Source of the DNA: Planctomycetota bacterium
GTDB lineage: Bacteria > Planctomycetota > Planctomycetia > Pirellulales > Pirellulaceae
DNA: 64,000 bases
NCBI GenBank assembly: GCA_029259935.1
Contig: JAJDEH010000348.1
Location: 1 to 64,000, forward strand
Direction of reading: 5' to 3'
The notes below the pieces were generated by a model. It was not told where the DNA came from. It saw only the letters and a program-made list of their open reading frames with translations, and ran no database searches. How positions within the stretch are numbered: position 1 is the first letter of the stretch; each line of letters starts with the position of its first letter. The position numbers and the translations under genes are program-made. Shown one piece after another: positions 16,617 through 25,192 of the stretch.

Positions 16617-18155
16617 CTATCGTTGGTTTGAGGATTGGCCTGCAGCGCGATTGCGCTGGAGCAGTTCGTGAGTGTACTTCTGGTCTTCGCTGCTCAACTG
16701 TTGCATCGACAACGTGATGATGCTGCCGTCTTCCTTCTTGAGATGTACTTTTCCGTTTTGGAATTCAATAAAGATGGCTTTGACTTGGTGCTTGCCAGTC
16801 GCATCCGTCCAAATTCGCGTCGTCTCCATGGGCGTTTCGGCTTCCTTCGCTTCGGACTCGTCGACCCGGGCGATGATCGCTTTCGTCGCGGCGGTGGCGT
16901 GGCTAAATTTGCCGTAGCGCGCAACCGACTCACGAAGACCCGCGAGAGATTTGGCGCCGCCAATCTCGGCTAACACGGAGCAGGCATTGTTTCGCACCCC
17001 TAACTCAGCGTGAAGTAGATAAGGCAGCACCGCGGCTTCGGCCGACGGCCCAAATGCTTTCAAAGCGAGTTCGGCAAAAACTGCCTCCACCGAGATCGTT
17101 AGCCCGTGCGCGAGCCGCTCCAAGGTAGCGGGATCCTGAATGATCCCTAATGTTTCGTAAGCTTGCGACTTCAATGTGATCTTATCCAGTGCCACGAGTA
17201 CAGATTCGGAGTTCTTCACCGTACCCCATTTCTTCACCGCTGGAAACAGTCTAAACACGTTCAGATCCGACTCGATAAGCGGATTCAAGGCTTCGGATAT
17301 TTGTTCTTGATACTCTTTGGAAACGGGCTCCTTCGCGAGCCACTCAAGCACGGCGTAAAGCCGTTCGTCGTCTTCGCTCTTCAGATCCAAGACACACTGG
17401 TTGAAGACAAGGGATGGACTGACGCTCGACTGGTGTTGTTCTAGTAATCGCCGAGCGCATTGGCGACGGGAGGAGTCGCCGTCGTGCATATAGCGGACCA
17501 AGGCCCGCGCGGCCTCGGGCCCCATCTTCTCGAGCGCATTCAGAATCTTGCGACTAGCGGACGAATCGGCTTGATCAAGCAATTCGACCAGTTGGGGGAT
17601 CGCCGCCTTGACCTGATGTTGCTCAATCAGGTTGATCACGGCAGGGAGGGTGGTGAGTCTATCCTCGGTTATGAGTTGCGGATCTTCCAGGATCGGAGAA
17701 ATACAAGTTACATGATCCGGCGTCCCCCAGACTGCAAGCGCTGGCAACAAGGGTTTGGCAAGTTGCGGGTCATTCCGGATCGCTTGATCCAGCAGGCCGG
17801 CGACTTCCATTTGTCTCTCCGGGTCTAGCGTCTGCTCTTCAATCCAGTACGCCGCCAACTTGATTTTGGTGGGCTTGGACGAACGCAAATACTCCAACGC
17901 TTTAGGCCAAGAACATTCGAATTTGGCTCGCTTCTCGGTCCGCGAAGGTGCTTGATTGCTCCTGGGCGCCGCATGAGGAGCGCTGTAGAACTTCGCCAAC
18001 TCGGCGGCATTTTTCTTGCGCGTATCCGGCTGCCGTTGCTGCTGCGTTGCAGCATCCTTTGGTAGCCGGCCCCAGTTGAAGGTCATTGAGAACGTAACTA
18101 CTGCAGCGACAACCGCGACGCTTCCCGCCCCGCCCACCTTGAATGCGTTTTCCAT
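16617..18155 (-). CDS. Membrane-anchored HEAT-repeat protein with C-terminal SHD1 domain
   Basis: 512 residues from the ATG at 18155, which has GGGGTGA just upstream; an in-frame ATG 18 codons earlier is weaker. A single N-terminal membrane helix (about residues 8-28, GGAGSVAVVAAVVTFSMTF) anchors the protein. The bulk, about residues 80-440, is a run of helical HEAT-like repeats (for example AVINLIEQHQVKAAIPQLVE and ILNALEKMGPEAARALVRY). The C-terminus is an SHD1 domain: RIWTDATGKHQVKAIFIEF, KVHLKKEDGSIITL, LSSEDQKY. It is the third SHD1 protein within 10 kb and lies on the opposite strand to the other two. A protein-interaction scaffold facing the periplasm is a reasonable inference. Confidence 0.78.
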   Translation of the reverse strand: MENAFKVGGAGSVAVVAAVVTFSMTFNWGRLPKDAATQQQRQPDTRKKNAAELAKFYSAPHAAPRSNQAPSRTEKRAKFECSWPKALEYLRSSKPTKIKLAAYWIEEQTLDPERQMEVAGLLDQAIRNDPQLAKPLLPALAVWGTPDHVTCISPILEDPQLITEDRLTTLPAVINLIEQHQVKAAIPQLVELLDQADSSASRKILNALEKMGPEAARALVRYMHDGDSSRRQCARRLLEQHQSSVSPSLVFNQCVLDLKSEDDERLYAVLEWLAKEPVSKEYQEQISEALNPLIESDLNVFRLFPAVKKWGTVKNSESVLVALDKITLKSQAYETLGIIQDPATLERLAHGLTISVEAVFAELALKAFGPSAEAAVLPYLLHAELGVRNNACSVLAEIGGAKSLAGLRESVARYGKFSHATAATKAIIARVDESEAKEAETPMETTRIWTDATGKHQVKAIFIEFQNGKVHLKKEDGSIITLSMQQLSSEDQKYTHELLQRNRAAGQSSNQR

Positions 18156-18926
18156 GGGTTCACCCCAACAGAATTTTTCTCGTTGCTTACGTTCCTGCGA
18201 CCTTCGCAAGAAAGCGCCCGACAGCGAATGATCCTAGCTCTTCGTCAGGCCGGAAACAACACTTAAATGAGTAGAGCTAACGCCATGCCCGAGTTCAGTG
18301 TGGCAACTTAAATAGCTGGCAAGCAATGAACACAAGACCGGGCTGCTGCTGAACCCCGCCGCTCCTCCGGGTCTTCTCAATCCGGGTCTTCTCAACATGT
18401 AGAACAAATCGCGGGAGTCGGATAGAATGAAGGTACAAGGGGCAAAAGGGCAGGATCCAACTGGGTACGTGCCACAAGTGGGTATGTGTGTCAACTGAGT
18501 GTATGTTACAAGCCCAACACTGCCCCGCTTTGACCGGCTGTTTAGAGTGCGATTCCTTACTAAACCGGTAATTGAGGATTCATGCTGCGCGCAACCCGAG
18601 TTCCCCGGTGCCGACAGTATGAAAATCCGAGAGATGGGAATGTTTTCGAGGACCAAAATGCTTGCAAAACACAGATGGGTAACATTATCGCGAGTGCACC
18701 GCTTGGCCCGCCGTGGCAGTCCCAGCGGAACCGACTGGCGGAAAGGAACTAGCGACAATCCGGGGTCTGATGCCCTCAACCTCCGCCACCTCGATTGCCC
18801 CGCGGCGGAAAATTGAGATTTCAATTGGCCTAAGTGGCCCGCCGCGCGCTATAACGTAAATAGGGACCCTTTATTCTCCAATTCCCAAAAACAGAATCCA
18901 CGGAAACGGCCGTTTCCCACCTAGTC
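18156..18926. other. Intergenic region between divergent genes
   Basis: About 770 bases with no supported gene. A perfect direct repeat TCCGGGTCTTCTCAA occurs twice in tandem near 18365-18395. The long minus-strand frame over 18234-18824 lacks a ribosome site and has irregular composition. A TATAAC hexamer lies at about 18850, ahead of the sigma factor gene. Confidence 0.5.
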
Positions 18927-19505
18927 GTGAATCCAGCCAGCGAACCATCCGACGGAATGATTATCGCCGAAGTCTTGTCGGGCAAGACCGAGCGGTTTGG
19001 TGAACTCGTGGGTCGCTATCAGCACGCGCTGATTCACGTCGCCACTGGCCGGTTGGGGCGATTGGATTTGGCGGAAGATGCAACGCAAGAAGCCTTTTTG
19101 TGCGCCTTCAAATCGTTGGCCACTTACGATTCCCGTTATAGCTTTCGAACTTGGCTGTGGACCATCTTGCTGAACCAATGCCGGCGAGCTTACCAAAAGA
19201 GCCAACGGCGTCCCCGAGTCGATCCATGGACACCGGACTGTTCCGAAATGGAGACGGGGACGCACGACGAACAGGATTCACCTTCCGCGCGGCTGATGGC
19301 TCGGGAAAGCGCGGAGCAATTGGAACGTCTGTTGTCCGAGTTGCCCGAGTCGCAAGCGGATGCCGTGAGACTGCGGTTTTACGGCGAACTGAAATATCAC
19401 GAAATTGCCGAAGCCATGCAGTGCAGCCTGTCGACCGCGAAGAACCGCGTCAAATGGGGGCTGGTGAAGATCAGCCAGCAATTGGTGCCGGGAGAACCAT
19501 CATGA
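18927..19505 (+). CDS. ECF-type RNA polymerase sigma factor
   Basis: 192 residues with a GTG start at 18927; an ATG at 18957 (MIIAEVLSG) is an alternative. The sigma-2 region is clear: FGELVGRYQHALIHVA, LAEDATQEAFLCAFKSL, FRTWLWTILLNQCRRAY. The sigma-4 region follows near residues 130-180: LPESQADAVRLRFYGELKYHEIAEAMQ (shown in two overlapping pieces, LPESQADAVRLRFY and YHEIAEAMQ) and STAKNRVKWG. This recruits RNA polymerase to a dedicated promoter set. The stop codon overlaps the next start in ATGA, so it is coupled to the anti-sigma-like gene, the usual arrangement for an ECF sigma factor and its inhibitor. Confidence 0.92.
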   Translation: MNPASEPSDGMIIAEVLSGKTERFGELVGRYQHALIHVATGRLGRLDLAEDATQEAFLCAFKSLATYDSRYSFRTWLWTILLNQCRRAYQKSQRRPRVDPWTPDCSEMETGTHDEQDSPSARLMARESAEQLERLLSELPESQADAVRLRFYGELKYHEIAEAMQCSLSTAKNRVKWGLVKISQQLVPGEPS

Positions 19506-20194
19506 ATGTGAACTGCGATCAAGTATTCGACATCCTCACGCGAGGTCCCTTCCCCAGCGGCGAGGCCACCGATGAACCAGTGGAACGTCACCTGCTTGCT
19601 TGTCATGAATGCCGCACGTTGGCCGAAGCCTTAAGGCCGGCGGTTGGTTTGATTCACGAAGTCATCGATTCCGATGAAGCCGGACTGCCCGGCTATCGCG
19701 GCCAGTTGGCCGAAGCGTCTGGCCAGCGCGTGTCGACGGCCGTAATGACAGCCGTCCAGGCCACCGCCTCGACGGTTCCAGTGGCCAAGGGTAACGCCGC
19801 TCGTGATTCGTCTCATCGCGGAGCGACCGGTCAAACACGAATCTGGCAGTTGGCTGTCGTGGCGCTGCTGAGTTCCGCGTTGTGCTTTGCCTTGGCGGCG
19901 ATGGGTATTCCCAACAACCGTCCCGCCGGCAATGGCGTACAGCAGAACCTCGTGATCACGCCAGCCGTGATGCGGCGTCAGCCCGACGAAACGGCGGTTA
20001 ATTTTCTCTTGTCGCTAATTCAAGGATCGGAATGTCGGCCCACGGTGGTGGCTTCCGTAACGGCCTCGGCGACGGGTGGCGGCGGCCGAGAGGTGTTCCA
20101 CTGCTGCACTCGCTGCCACGCGGCCCAACGCGACCGAATGGCGGGCGACGCGCTGGCACGGCTGGCCGAAAGCTGTCATGCCTGTCACAAGTGA
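19502..20194 (+). CDS. Membrane anti-sigma-like protein with zinc motif and two CXXCH motifs
   Basis: 230 residues; its ATG at 19502 overlaps the sigma factor stop. The cytoplasmic N-terminus has HLLACHEC, the HxxxCxxC zinc motif of anti-sigma (ZAS) domains. One membrane helix follows near residues 113-135 (LAVVALLSSALCFALAAMGI). The C-terminal part, which should be periplasmic, ends with CTRCH (202-206) and CHACH (225-229). Two CXXCH motifs are the covalent attachment signature of c-type haem, though a zinc or other metal site is also possible. The natural inference is an inhibitor of the upstream sigma factor, released by a periplasmic haem, redox or metal signal. Confidence 0.85.
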   Translation: MNVNCDQVFDILTRGPFPSGEATDEPVERHLLACHECRTLAEALRPAVGLIHEVIDSDEAGLPGYRGQLAEASGQRVSTAVMTAVQATASTVPVAKGNAARDSSHRGATGQTRIWQLAVVALLSSALCFALAAMGIPNNRPAGNGVQQNLVITPAVMRRQPDETAVNFLLSLIQGSECRPTVVASVTASATGGGGREVFHCCTRCHAAQRDRMAGDALARLAESCHACHK

Positions 20195-20293
20195 TGGTTG
20201 TACGATGGCCCTCCGCGTCCGTCGAAGGTAAACTGTCGATTTCTCGACGGGCTCGGAAGTCCGCCCCAATCATATCGACAAAGCACTGATTCG

Positions 20294-21565
20294 ATGGCGT
20301 CCTTGGAATCTCCCTCAGAACTTTCCTGGCGCATTCCAGGTGATGAAACCGCCGTCACGATTCGGCGGCGATTCTTTCGCATCGTTTTGATCTTGTTTAC
20401 CGCCTATGTTGTCGTGCTATGGCTGTTTGGTGCTGATTGGCGGCTGCCCAGCTTGGCGATGATGGTCTTTTTCGTGGCGTTCATGATTTGGTTTATACGG
20501 TCGCGTCGCGGAAAGCAGCTTGAGGAAGACAACGTCCACCTCACACAGGACGGACTCGTTTGGATTGACGCCGGGGGGCAGCGCGGCGAATTGCCTCGCG
20601 CGCGGGTACAAGGATTTCGGATCGGGCTCGACCCGCAAACGATGCGCGCCATACCTGCTCTCACTCTAGTCTTGGCCAGCGGATTCGAAAGTCAGCCGAT
20701 CGAGTTGCACGGGCCCGCCACGCCTGTTCGGGTCCGGCAGTTTCTGACCGCGCAACTCGGCTTGGAAGAACAGCCTCGTGGCGACGAGTTGTTCGCCGAC
20801 CAAGTGCATCGGGATCATTTGGCGACACTGCGAGCCTTGCCGAACGTACCGGAAAACATCCTGCTGCGGCATAGCTTGGTCTCACCGCAATCTACCGCCT
20901 TCGGCCAATGGCGGATTGGCCAACTGGCCGACGTAGGCGACTTGCTTTATGACCGCGAAACCTGCTCCTATGTTGTGGACGAGTTGAACGCGAAGACCGA
21001 ACTGGATTCTCTGCACAATCTGTTGGAGTTTGTCCGAAACCGAGTGTTACCCAGCGATCGCGATGATCGTCGTAAGTTGTTGTCGAAATTGGCGGCCGTC
21101 GATGAGGACCAAGATCTGCAGGACCAAATTCGAGATGCCCGCGACGCTGGCTTTTACTTGGAGATCGATCCGGCGGGCAACTGGCATTTCACGGGTAGCC
21201 GTCAGCGGCTTTTGACGATGTGCGATTGGGTGGAAACGACGGCCCAAGAACTGCCTGAACCGTTTGATGGAGCGCGTCCTCAACACCACCGGCTGGGCGG
21301 CGATGCCATGAGCATTTCCGTCGAAGTGGCGGGCGGCCTGTGGTTTGACGATTATGTCATCAGCGGCTCGCCCACGCGACTCGGCCAGCTTGCGGACACC
21401 CTTCGCGGTCACTTGAGTCAGGCCGACAGTGGCGACGAATTCACGGTCGCCGTGCAGGACGCGTCCGATTCCGAGTCGAATTTTCGCTTTCACCTCCAAA
21501 GCGACGATGCCGACCCCTCGTTGCCGCTTCAGACGGCAGGCGAATTGACGTCGGACGCCGTGTAG
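20294..21565 (+). CDS. Membrane protein of unknown function with PH-like segment
   Basis: 423 residues from the ATG at 20294; the longer upstream frame starts within three bases of the previous stop and is less likely. Two membrane helices lie near residues 28-47 (FRIVLILFTAYVVVLWLFG) and 50-67 (LPSLAMMVFFVAFMIWFI). A beta-rich, PH-like segment follows at about 75-150 (LTQDGLVWIDAGGQRGELP, then ALTLVLASGFESQPIELHG). The rest is acidic and soluble. I do not recognise the family. It lies 99 bases after the anti-sigma-like gene on the same strand and could belong to the same transcript. Confidence 0.7.
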   Translation: MASLESPSELSWRIPGDETAVTIRRRFFRIVLILFTAYVVVLWLFGADWRLPSLAMMVFFVAFMIWFIRSRRGKQLEEDNVHLTQDGLVWIDAGGQRGELPRARVQGFRIGLDPQTMRAIPALTLVLASGFESQPIELHGPATPVRVRQFLTAQLGLEEQPRGDELFADQVHRDHLATLRALPNVPENILLRHSLVSPQSTAFGQWRIGQLADVGDLLYDRETCSYVVDELNAKTELDSLHNLLEFVRNRVLPSDRDDRRKLLSKLAAVDEDQDLQDQIRDARDAGFYLEIDPAGNWHFTGSRQRLLTMCDWVETTAQELPEPFDGARPQHHRLGGDAMSISVEVAGGLWFDDYVISGSPTRLGQLADTLRGHLSQADSGDEFTVAVQDASDSESNFRFHLQSDDADPSLPLQTAGELTSDAV

Positions 21566-21644
21566 CAAGCCAGCAATCTTGCATTGCCACCGGCTTCGAC
21601 ACTAAACTCAGTAGTCTACTGATAGGCAAAAACTCGTTAATCTT

Positions 21645-21728
21645 GAGTCAAGTGTTAGCGACCAACGGGAGCGGGTTATCACATCCGAGCGGTAGCTCGT
21701 AATTGGTTCGAGGCCCTGCCTCGTTAGC
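21645..21728. repeat. Interspersed repeat, family B, copy 1
   Basis: An 84-base block that recurs at 23715-23795. Shared parts are AGCGACCAACGGGAG, ATCCGAGCG/GTCCGAGCG, TAGCTCGT and CTGCCTCG. This copy lies just ahead of the DUF1501 gene. Confidence 0.8.
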
Positions 21729-21756
21729 GTCTCTTCGAGGAATCAAGGTCACACAT

Positions 21757-23073
21757 ATGCCATTCGACGGCTCGTTTAATCGTCGTGAATTATTACGCAT
21801 TGGGTCCATCAGCGTTTTCGCCGGCGCGGCGATGGCCCAGGGCGGGCATGCGGACCCGGCCCGTACCGGTCGCAGTTGTATCTTCATGCTTCTGCAGGGC
21901 GGCCCGAGCCATCTTGATTTGTGGGATCCCAAGCCCGATGCGTCCGTGGAAATTCGTGGACCCTTTCAGACGATTGCCACTTCGATGGCCGGAGTCCGTT
22001 TCGGTGAACTGATGCGTGGATCCGCGCGGGTCGCTGATCGTTTGGCCATCGTCCGCTCGATGACTCATGACTTCACCAATCACATCGCCGGCACTTACAT
22101 CACACTGACCGGTTCGCGCAACCAGCCCAATGCCGACCGCGAAGCCCATGGCGACGACTTTCCTGGTCCGGGTGCCATCCTCAATCACTTGGAAACGGGT
22201 GCGGCGGATGTGCCGCGCAGCATCTCGCTACCAAATTGGTTGAGCATCCCCGGTCCTTCGAATCGTATGCCGGGCCAATATGGAGGGTTTCTGGGGGGAG
22301 TTAGTAATCCGTTCCTCGTTGAAGGCGACCCGAACGCCGACAACTTCAGGCCGCTCTCGTTGACGTTGCCCGAGCAATTTACCGCTCGGCGGATGCAATC
22401 GCGGCTGTCCTTGGTTCAGCAATTGGACAATGTGGCCCGCCGAGCGGAAAGTGAATTGAGTCAACGCTATGACCATTTGCGGCGCAGCGCGTTTGATCTG
22501 GTGGTTGATGGCCGTGTCCGCGAGGCGATTGAGCTATCCAAGGAGTCCACGGTGGTCCGCGACCGTTATGGCCGCAATAAGTTCGGGCAGTCGTTGCTGC
22601 TGGCTCGGCGATTGGTCGAGGCCGGTGTGCAACTGGTTGGCTTTAACGAATTCAACCAAAAGTGGGATACGCACGGTGGGCTCGCGGGCCGCTATAAGAG
22701 CATCGTGCCTGAAATGGACCAGGCCTTCAGCACGCTGGTTGAAGATTTGGACGAGCGCGGCATGCTGGCCCATACGATGGTCATCAACGCGGGCGAATTC
22801 GGTCGCACGCCGACCATGAACAAGGGTGCGGGCCGCGACCACTGGCCCAACGCCTACTCGATCGCCCTGGCCGGCGGCGGCATCCGTCCCGGGCAAGTAC
22901 TTGGCGGCAGCGACAACCAAGGCGGCGAGGTGACCAGCCATGCGGTCGCTCCGGCCGATGTTTTGGCGACGATGTGGCGGCAACTGGGTGTCGCCCCCAA
23001 GACCATCATGCACGATCGGCTCAAACGTCCCCATATGGTTTCCAGCGGGCGCGTGATTAGCGAACTGTTGTAA
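21757..23073 (+). CDS. DUF1501 family protein, exported
   Basis: 438 residues from the ATG at 21757. The N-terminus FNRRELLRIGSISVFAGAAM is a twin-arginine-type signal (NRRELL). The body has the standard DUF1501 blocks: FMLLQGGPSHLDLWDPKP, SMTHDFTNHIAGTYI, DRYGRNKFGQSLLLARRLVE, FNQKWDTHGGL, INAGEFGRTP and GRDHWPNAYSIALAGGG. DUF1501 proteins are sulfatase/alkaline phosphatase-fold relatives, very numerous in Planctomycetes and often beside DUF1553 proteins or cytochromes; the function is unknown. No such partner lies next to this one. The CAP-domain gene starts 28 bases after its stop, so the two are probably co-transcribed. Confidence 0.93.
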   Translation: MPFDGSFNRRELLRIGSISVFAGAAMAQGGHADPARTGRSCIFMLLQGGPSHLDLWDPKPDASVEIRGPFQTIATSMAGVRFGELMRGSARVADRLAIVRSMTHDFTNHIAGTYITLTGSRNQPNADREAHGDDFPGPGAILNHLETGAADVPRSISLPNWLSIPGPSNRMPGQYGGFLGGVSNPFLVEGDPNADNFRPLSLTLPEQFTARRMQSRLSLVQQLDNVARRAESELSQRYDHLRRSAFDLVVDGRVREAIELSKESTVVRDRYGRNKFGQSLLLARRLVEAGVQLVGFNEFNQKWDTHGGLAGRYKSIVPEMDQAFSTLVEDLDERGMLAHTMVINAGEFGRTPTMNKGAGRDHWPNAYSIALAGGGIRPGQVLGGSDNQGGEVTSHAVAPADVLATMWRQLGVAPKTIMHDRLKRPHMVSSGRVISELL

Positions 23074-23101
23074 GCAACCTTCCATAGCGGCGGAGATTGG
23101 C

Positions 23102-23656
23102 ATGTCGGCGATGTCTGACTTTTTGCTGGCGGGCATGATCGCCGCCCTGATCTTGGGAACGGCCGGGGCCGCCGATCCGCCCGAAAAACCACCTTTCCCA
23201 GGCGATGCCAAGGACTCACCAAAACTTGAAAAGCCGCCGGAGAAAATTGCCGCGGATCTGTTGCGGAGTCACAACAAGATTCGCGACCGCATCGGCAAGC
23301 CCGCCTTTCGCATGGACCGGCGGCTGAATTCGGCCGCGCAAAAATTCGCCCGTTTCTTGGCCAAGGAAGGCAAGCTGGAACACGACGCCGACGGCCGCAA
23401 TCCGGGTTTGCGGATCGACGACGAAGGTTACGAATGGGCGTCATATGGCGAGAATCTGGCTCGCGGCATCGACGATTCCCAAGAGGCAGTCGATGCCTGG
23501 ATGAGTTCGGGGCCGCATCGCGAGAACATCGTCGGCGATGAAGAACAGATCGGTTTCGGTGTCGCCGACGGAGTATGGGTCGCCGTCTTCAGCACGCTCT
23601 CCAAACGAGCCAAGGCCAAAGAAAAGAAGATGGTCAAATCGAAAACGGATGAGTAG
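23102..23656 (+). CDS. Secreted CAP (SCP/PR1) domain protein
   Basis: 184 residues with a signal peptide (MSDFLLAGMIAALILGTAGA) and a single CAP domain. Key family pieces are LLRSHNKIRDRIG, LNSAAQKFARFLAKEGKLEH, GRNPGLRIDDEGYEWASYGENLARG, WMSSGPHRENIVGDEEQIGFGVADG and VWVAVF (given here as separate short blocks). The CAP cavity residues His (GKLEH), Glu (GEN) and His (PHREN) are present. Bacterial CAP proteins are secreted and mostly of unknown biochemical role. The tail is Lys-rich. It follows the DUF1501 gene after 28 bases, which suggests one operon. Confidence 0.9.
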   Translation: MSAMSDFLLAGMIAALILGTAGAADPPEKPPFPGDAKDSPKLEKPPEKIAADLLRSHNKIRDRIGKPAFRMDRRLNSAAQKFARFLAKEGKLEHDADGRNPGLRIDDEGYEWASYGENLARGIDDSQEAVDAWMSSGPHRENIVGDEEQIGFGVADGVWVAVFSTLSKRAKAKEKKMVKSKTDE

Positions 23657-23714
23657 GGCCGGTTCCTAGCGGCCGACCCGCTAGGTCACTTGGATCTTGA
23701 AACGTTGCGCATCT

Positions 23715-23795
23715 GAGTCGAGTTTCAGCGACCAACGGGAGTGGGTCATTGAGTCCGAGCGATAGCTCGTATTGGTCCGTGGCACTGCCTCGCTA
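23715..23795. repeat. Interspersed repeat, family B, copy 2
   Basis: Close copy of 21645-21728 in the same orientation. It sits between convergent genes, and its end overlaps the stop codon of the minus-strand LRR gene. A CCTAGCGG/CCGCTAGG hairpin at 23665-23685 lies just before it. Confidence 0.8.
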
Positions 23796-25046
23796 ATATT
23801 CGATCTGACAATTCGGCAAAGCCTCGACAAGTTCCTCGTACGCTTCGTCGTAAATGGCGGTTTTGGTGATGTTGAGATACGTGAGGTTCTTCAGTTTCTT
23901 CAGGCTCTCGCAAGCGTCGTCCGAGATCTCTTCGTTGGAACCGAGATGCAACCAAGTTAGCTGATCCATCTCTTCTAAATAGGGCATGCCATCGTCGGTG
24001 AGTCCCACGCCGTCCAAATTCAACGAAGTCAATTGCTTCATTTCCGCGATGTCCCGCAGTGCCTCGTCGCTGAGATAGGTCTTCCACAGGTTGAGCTTCT
24101 GCAACTTCGGCAACCCCTTCAAATGCGCGATGCCCCGATCGCGAACATTGCATTCGCTCAAGTCGAGATCCACAAGCTGTGTCATTCCCTTGAAGTGCGC
24201 CAGTCCCGAGTCCTTGACTCCCGAGTCGCGCAGATTCATCCTTTTGATCTTCGTCATCCCCGCCAGCGCCGCGGCCCCGTCGTTGCCGATCTTGGTCCGC
24301 ACGATGGTGACCTGTTCTAGATTCGTCAACCCTTCGATGTGCTTCATGCCCTTTGCGGTGACTCCCGCATCCAGCAGACCCAGCACGCGCAGATTCTTCA
24401 TGTTGGCGACCGACTCAAGGGCCTTGTCGGTAACCCGTTCACCGTACAGTTTCAAATCGACCATGTTGGTCAAACCGGCCAGATGAGCGATTCCCGCGTC
24501 ACTGACGTATTCGCTTTCACGCATGTCGATCAGTTGTATTTGTTTGCAGTCCTTCAGATGCGAAAGCGCCTCGTCGTTGACCTTGGTCTTCACCAAACGC
24601 AGTCGCTTGAGCGAGGGGATCTTGCTCAGTTGTTCGATGCCGTTCTCGCGAATATTTGTCAGCTCCAAGTCGATATCCTCGAGCATGGGCAGTCCCACCA
24701 GATGCTGCATGCCATCGTCGGAAATGCTGGTTTGCTTGAGTTTCAGAGTGCGGAGAAAAGGCATGTCGCTTAGTTCGGCGAGGCCCTTATCGCTGACCTC
24801 GGTGCTGCCATTCAAGTTCAATTCTTGTAAGCCGGGCAGCGATTTGACATGCACCAGATCGTCATCCGTGCAACGCACCTCCAACGACGTAACATAGCCC
24901 TCGTCGTTCTTTCGCAAGATCGGCTTCAGACTCTCCAATTCCGTCAGCGCGAGAGATTGCAAATCGAGCGGTGAAGGTCGACAGCCGCAAAGCGCGAACA
25001 TACAGGTGAAGGTCGTGGCCAACAGGATGCGGGTGGCGGTTGTCAT
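23793..25046 (-). CDS. Leucine-rich repeat lipoprotein
   Basis: 417 residues from the ATG at 25046 (MTTATRILLATT); a longer frame runs back into the DUF1501 gene and is rejected. The signal sequence ends in a lipobox-like ALCGC, so the protein is probably lipid-anchored. From about residue 55 it is a run of roughly 14 LRRs of 24 residues of the type L..L.L..T.I.D.G...L. Examples are PFLRTLKLKQTSISDDGMQH and NLRVLGLLDAGVTAKGM. Such LRR proteins bind protein ligands and are abundant in Planctomycetes; the ligand is unknown. It lies 146 bases after a DUF1501 gene on the same strand. Confidence 0.9.
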   Translation of the reverse strand: MTTATRILLATTFTCMFALCGCRPSPLDLQSLALTELESLKPILRKNDEGYVTSLEVRCTDDDLVHVKSLPGLQELNLNGSTEVSDKGLAELSDMPFLRTLKLKQTSISDDGMQHLVGLPMLEDIDLELTNIRENGIEQLSKIPSLKRLRLVKTKVNDEALSHLKDCKQIQLIDMRESEYVSDAGIAHLAGLTNMVDLKLYGERVTDKALESVANMKNLRVLGLLDAGVTAKGMKHIEGLTNLEQVTIVRTKIGNDGAAALAGMTKIKRMNLRDSGVKDSGLAHFKGMTQLVDLDLSECNVRDRGIAHLKGLPKLQKLNLWKTYLSDEALRDIAEMKQLTSLNLDGVGLTDDGMPYLEEMDQLTWLHLGSNEEISDDACESLKKLKNLTYLNITKTAIYDEAYEELVEALPNCQIEY

Positions 25047-25192
25047 GATGGAATGGTCTCCAGACTGGTTGGGCGGTTGAAACCTTAGGTTGCCCGTCGC
25101 TTGGTCATTTCTAAGTTTAGCCATGACGCGCCAACCGGCAACCGGATGCCCAGCCAAGTGGCGGTTTGCGTGGCCCGCTGCACGGCCCCTGA

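Noticed and set aside
18234..18824. Minus-strand frame of 196 codons
   Set aside because: No domain, irregular composition, includes a tandem direct repeat, and no ribosome site.
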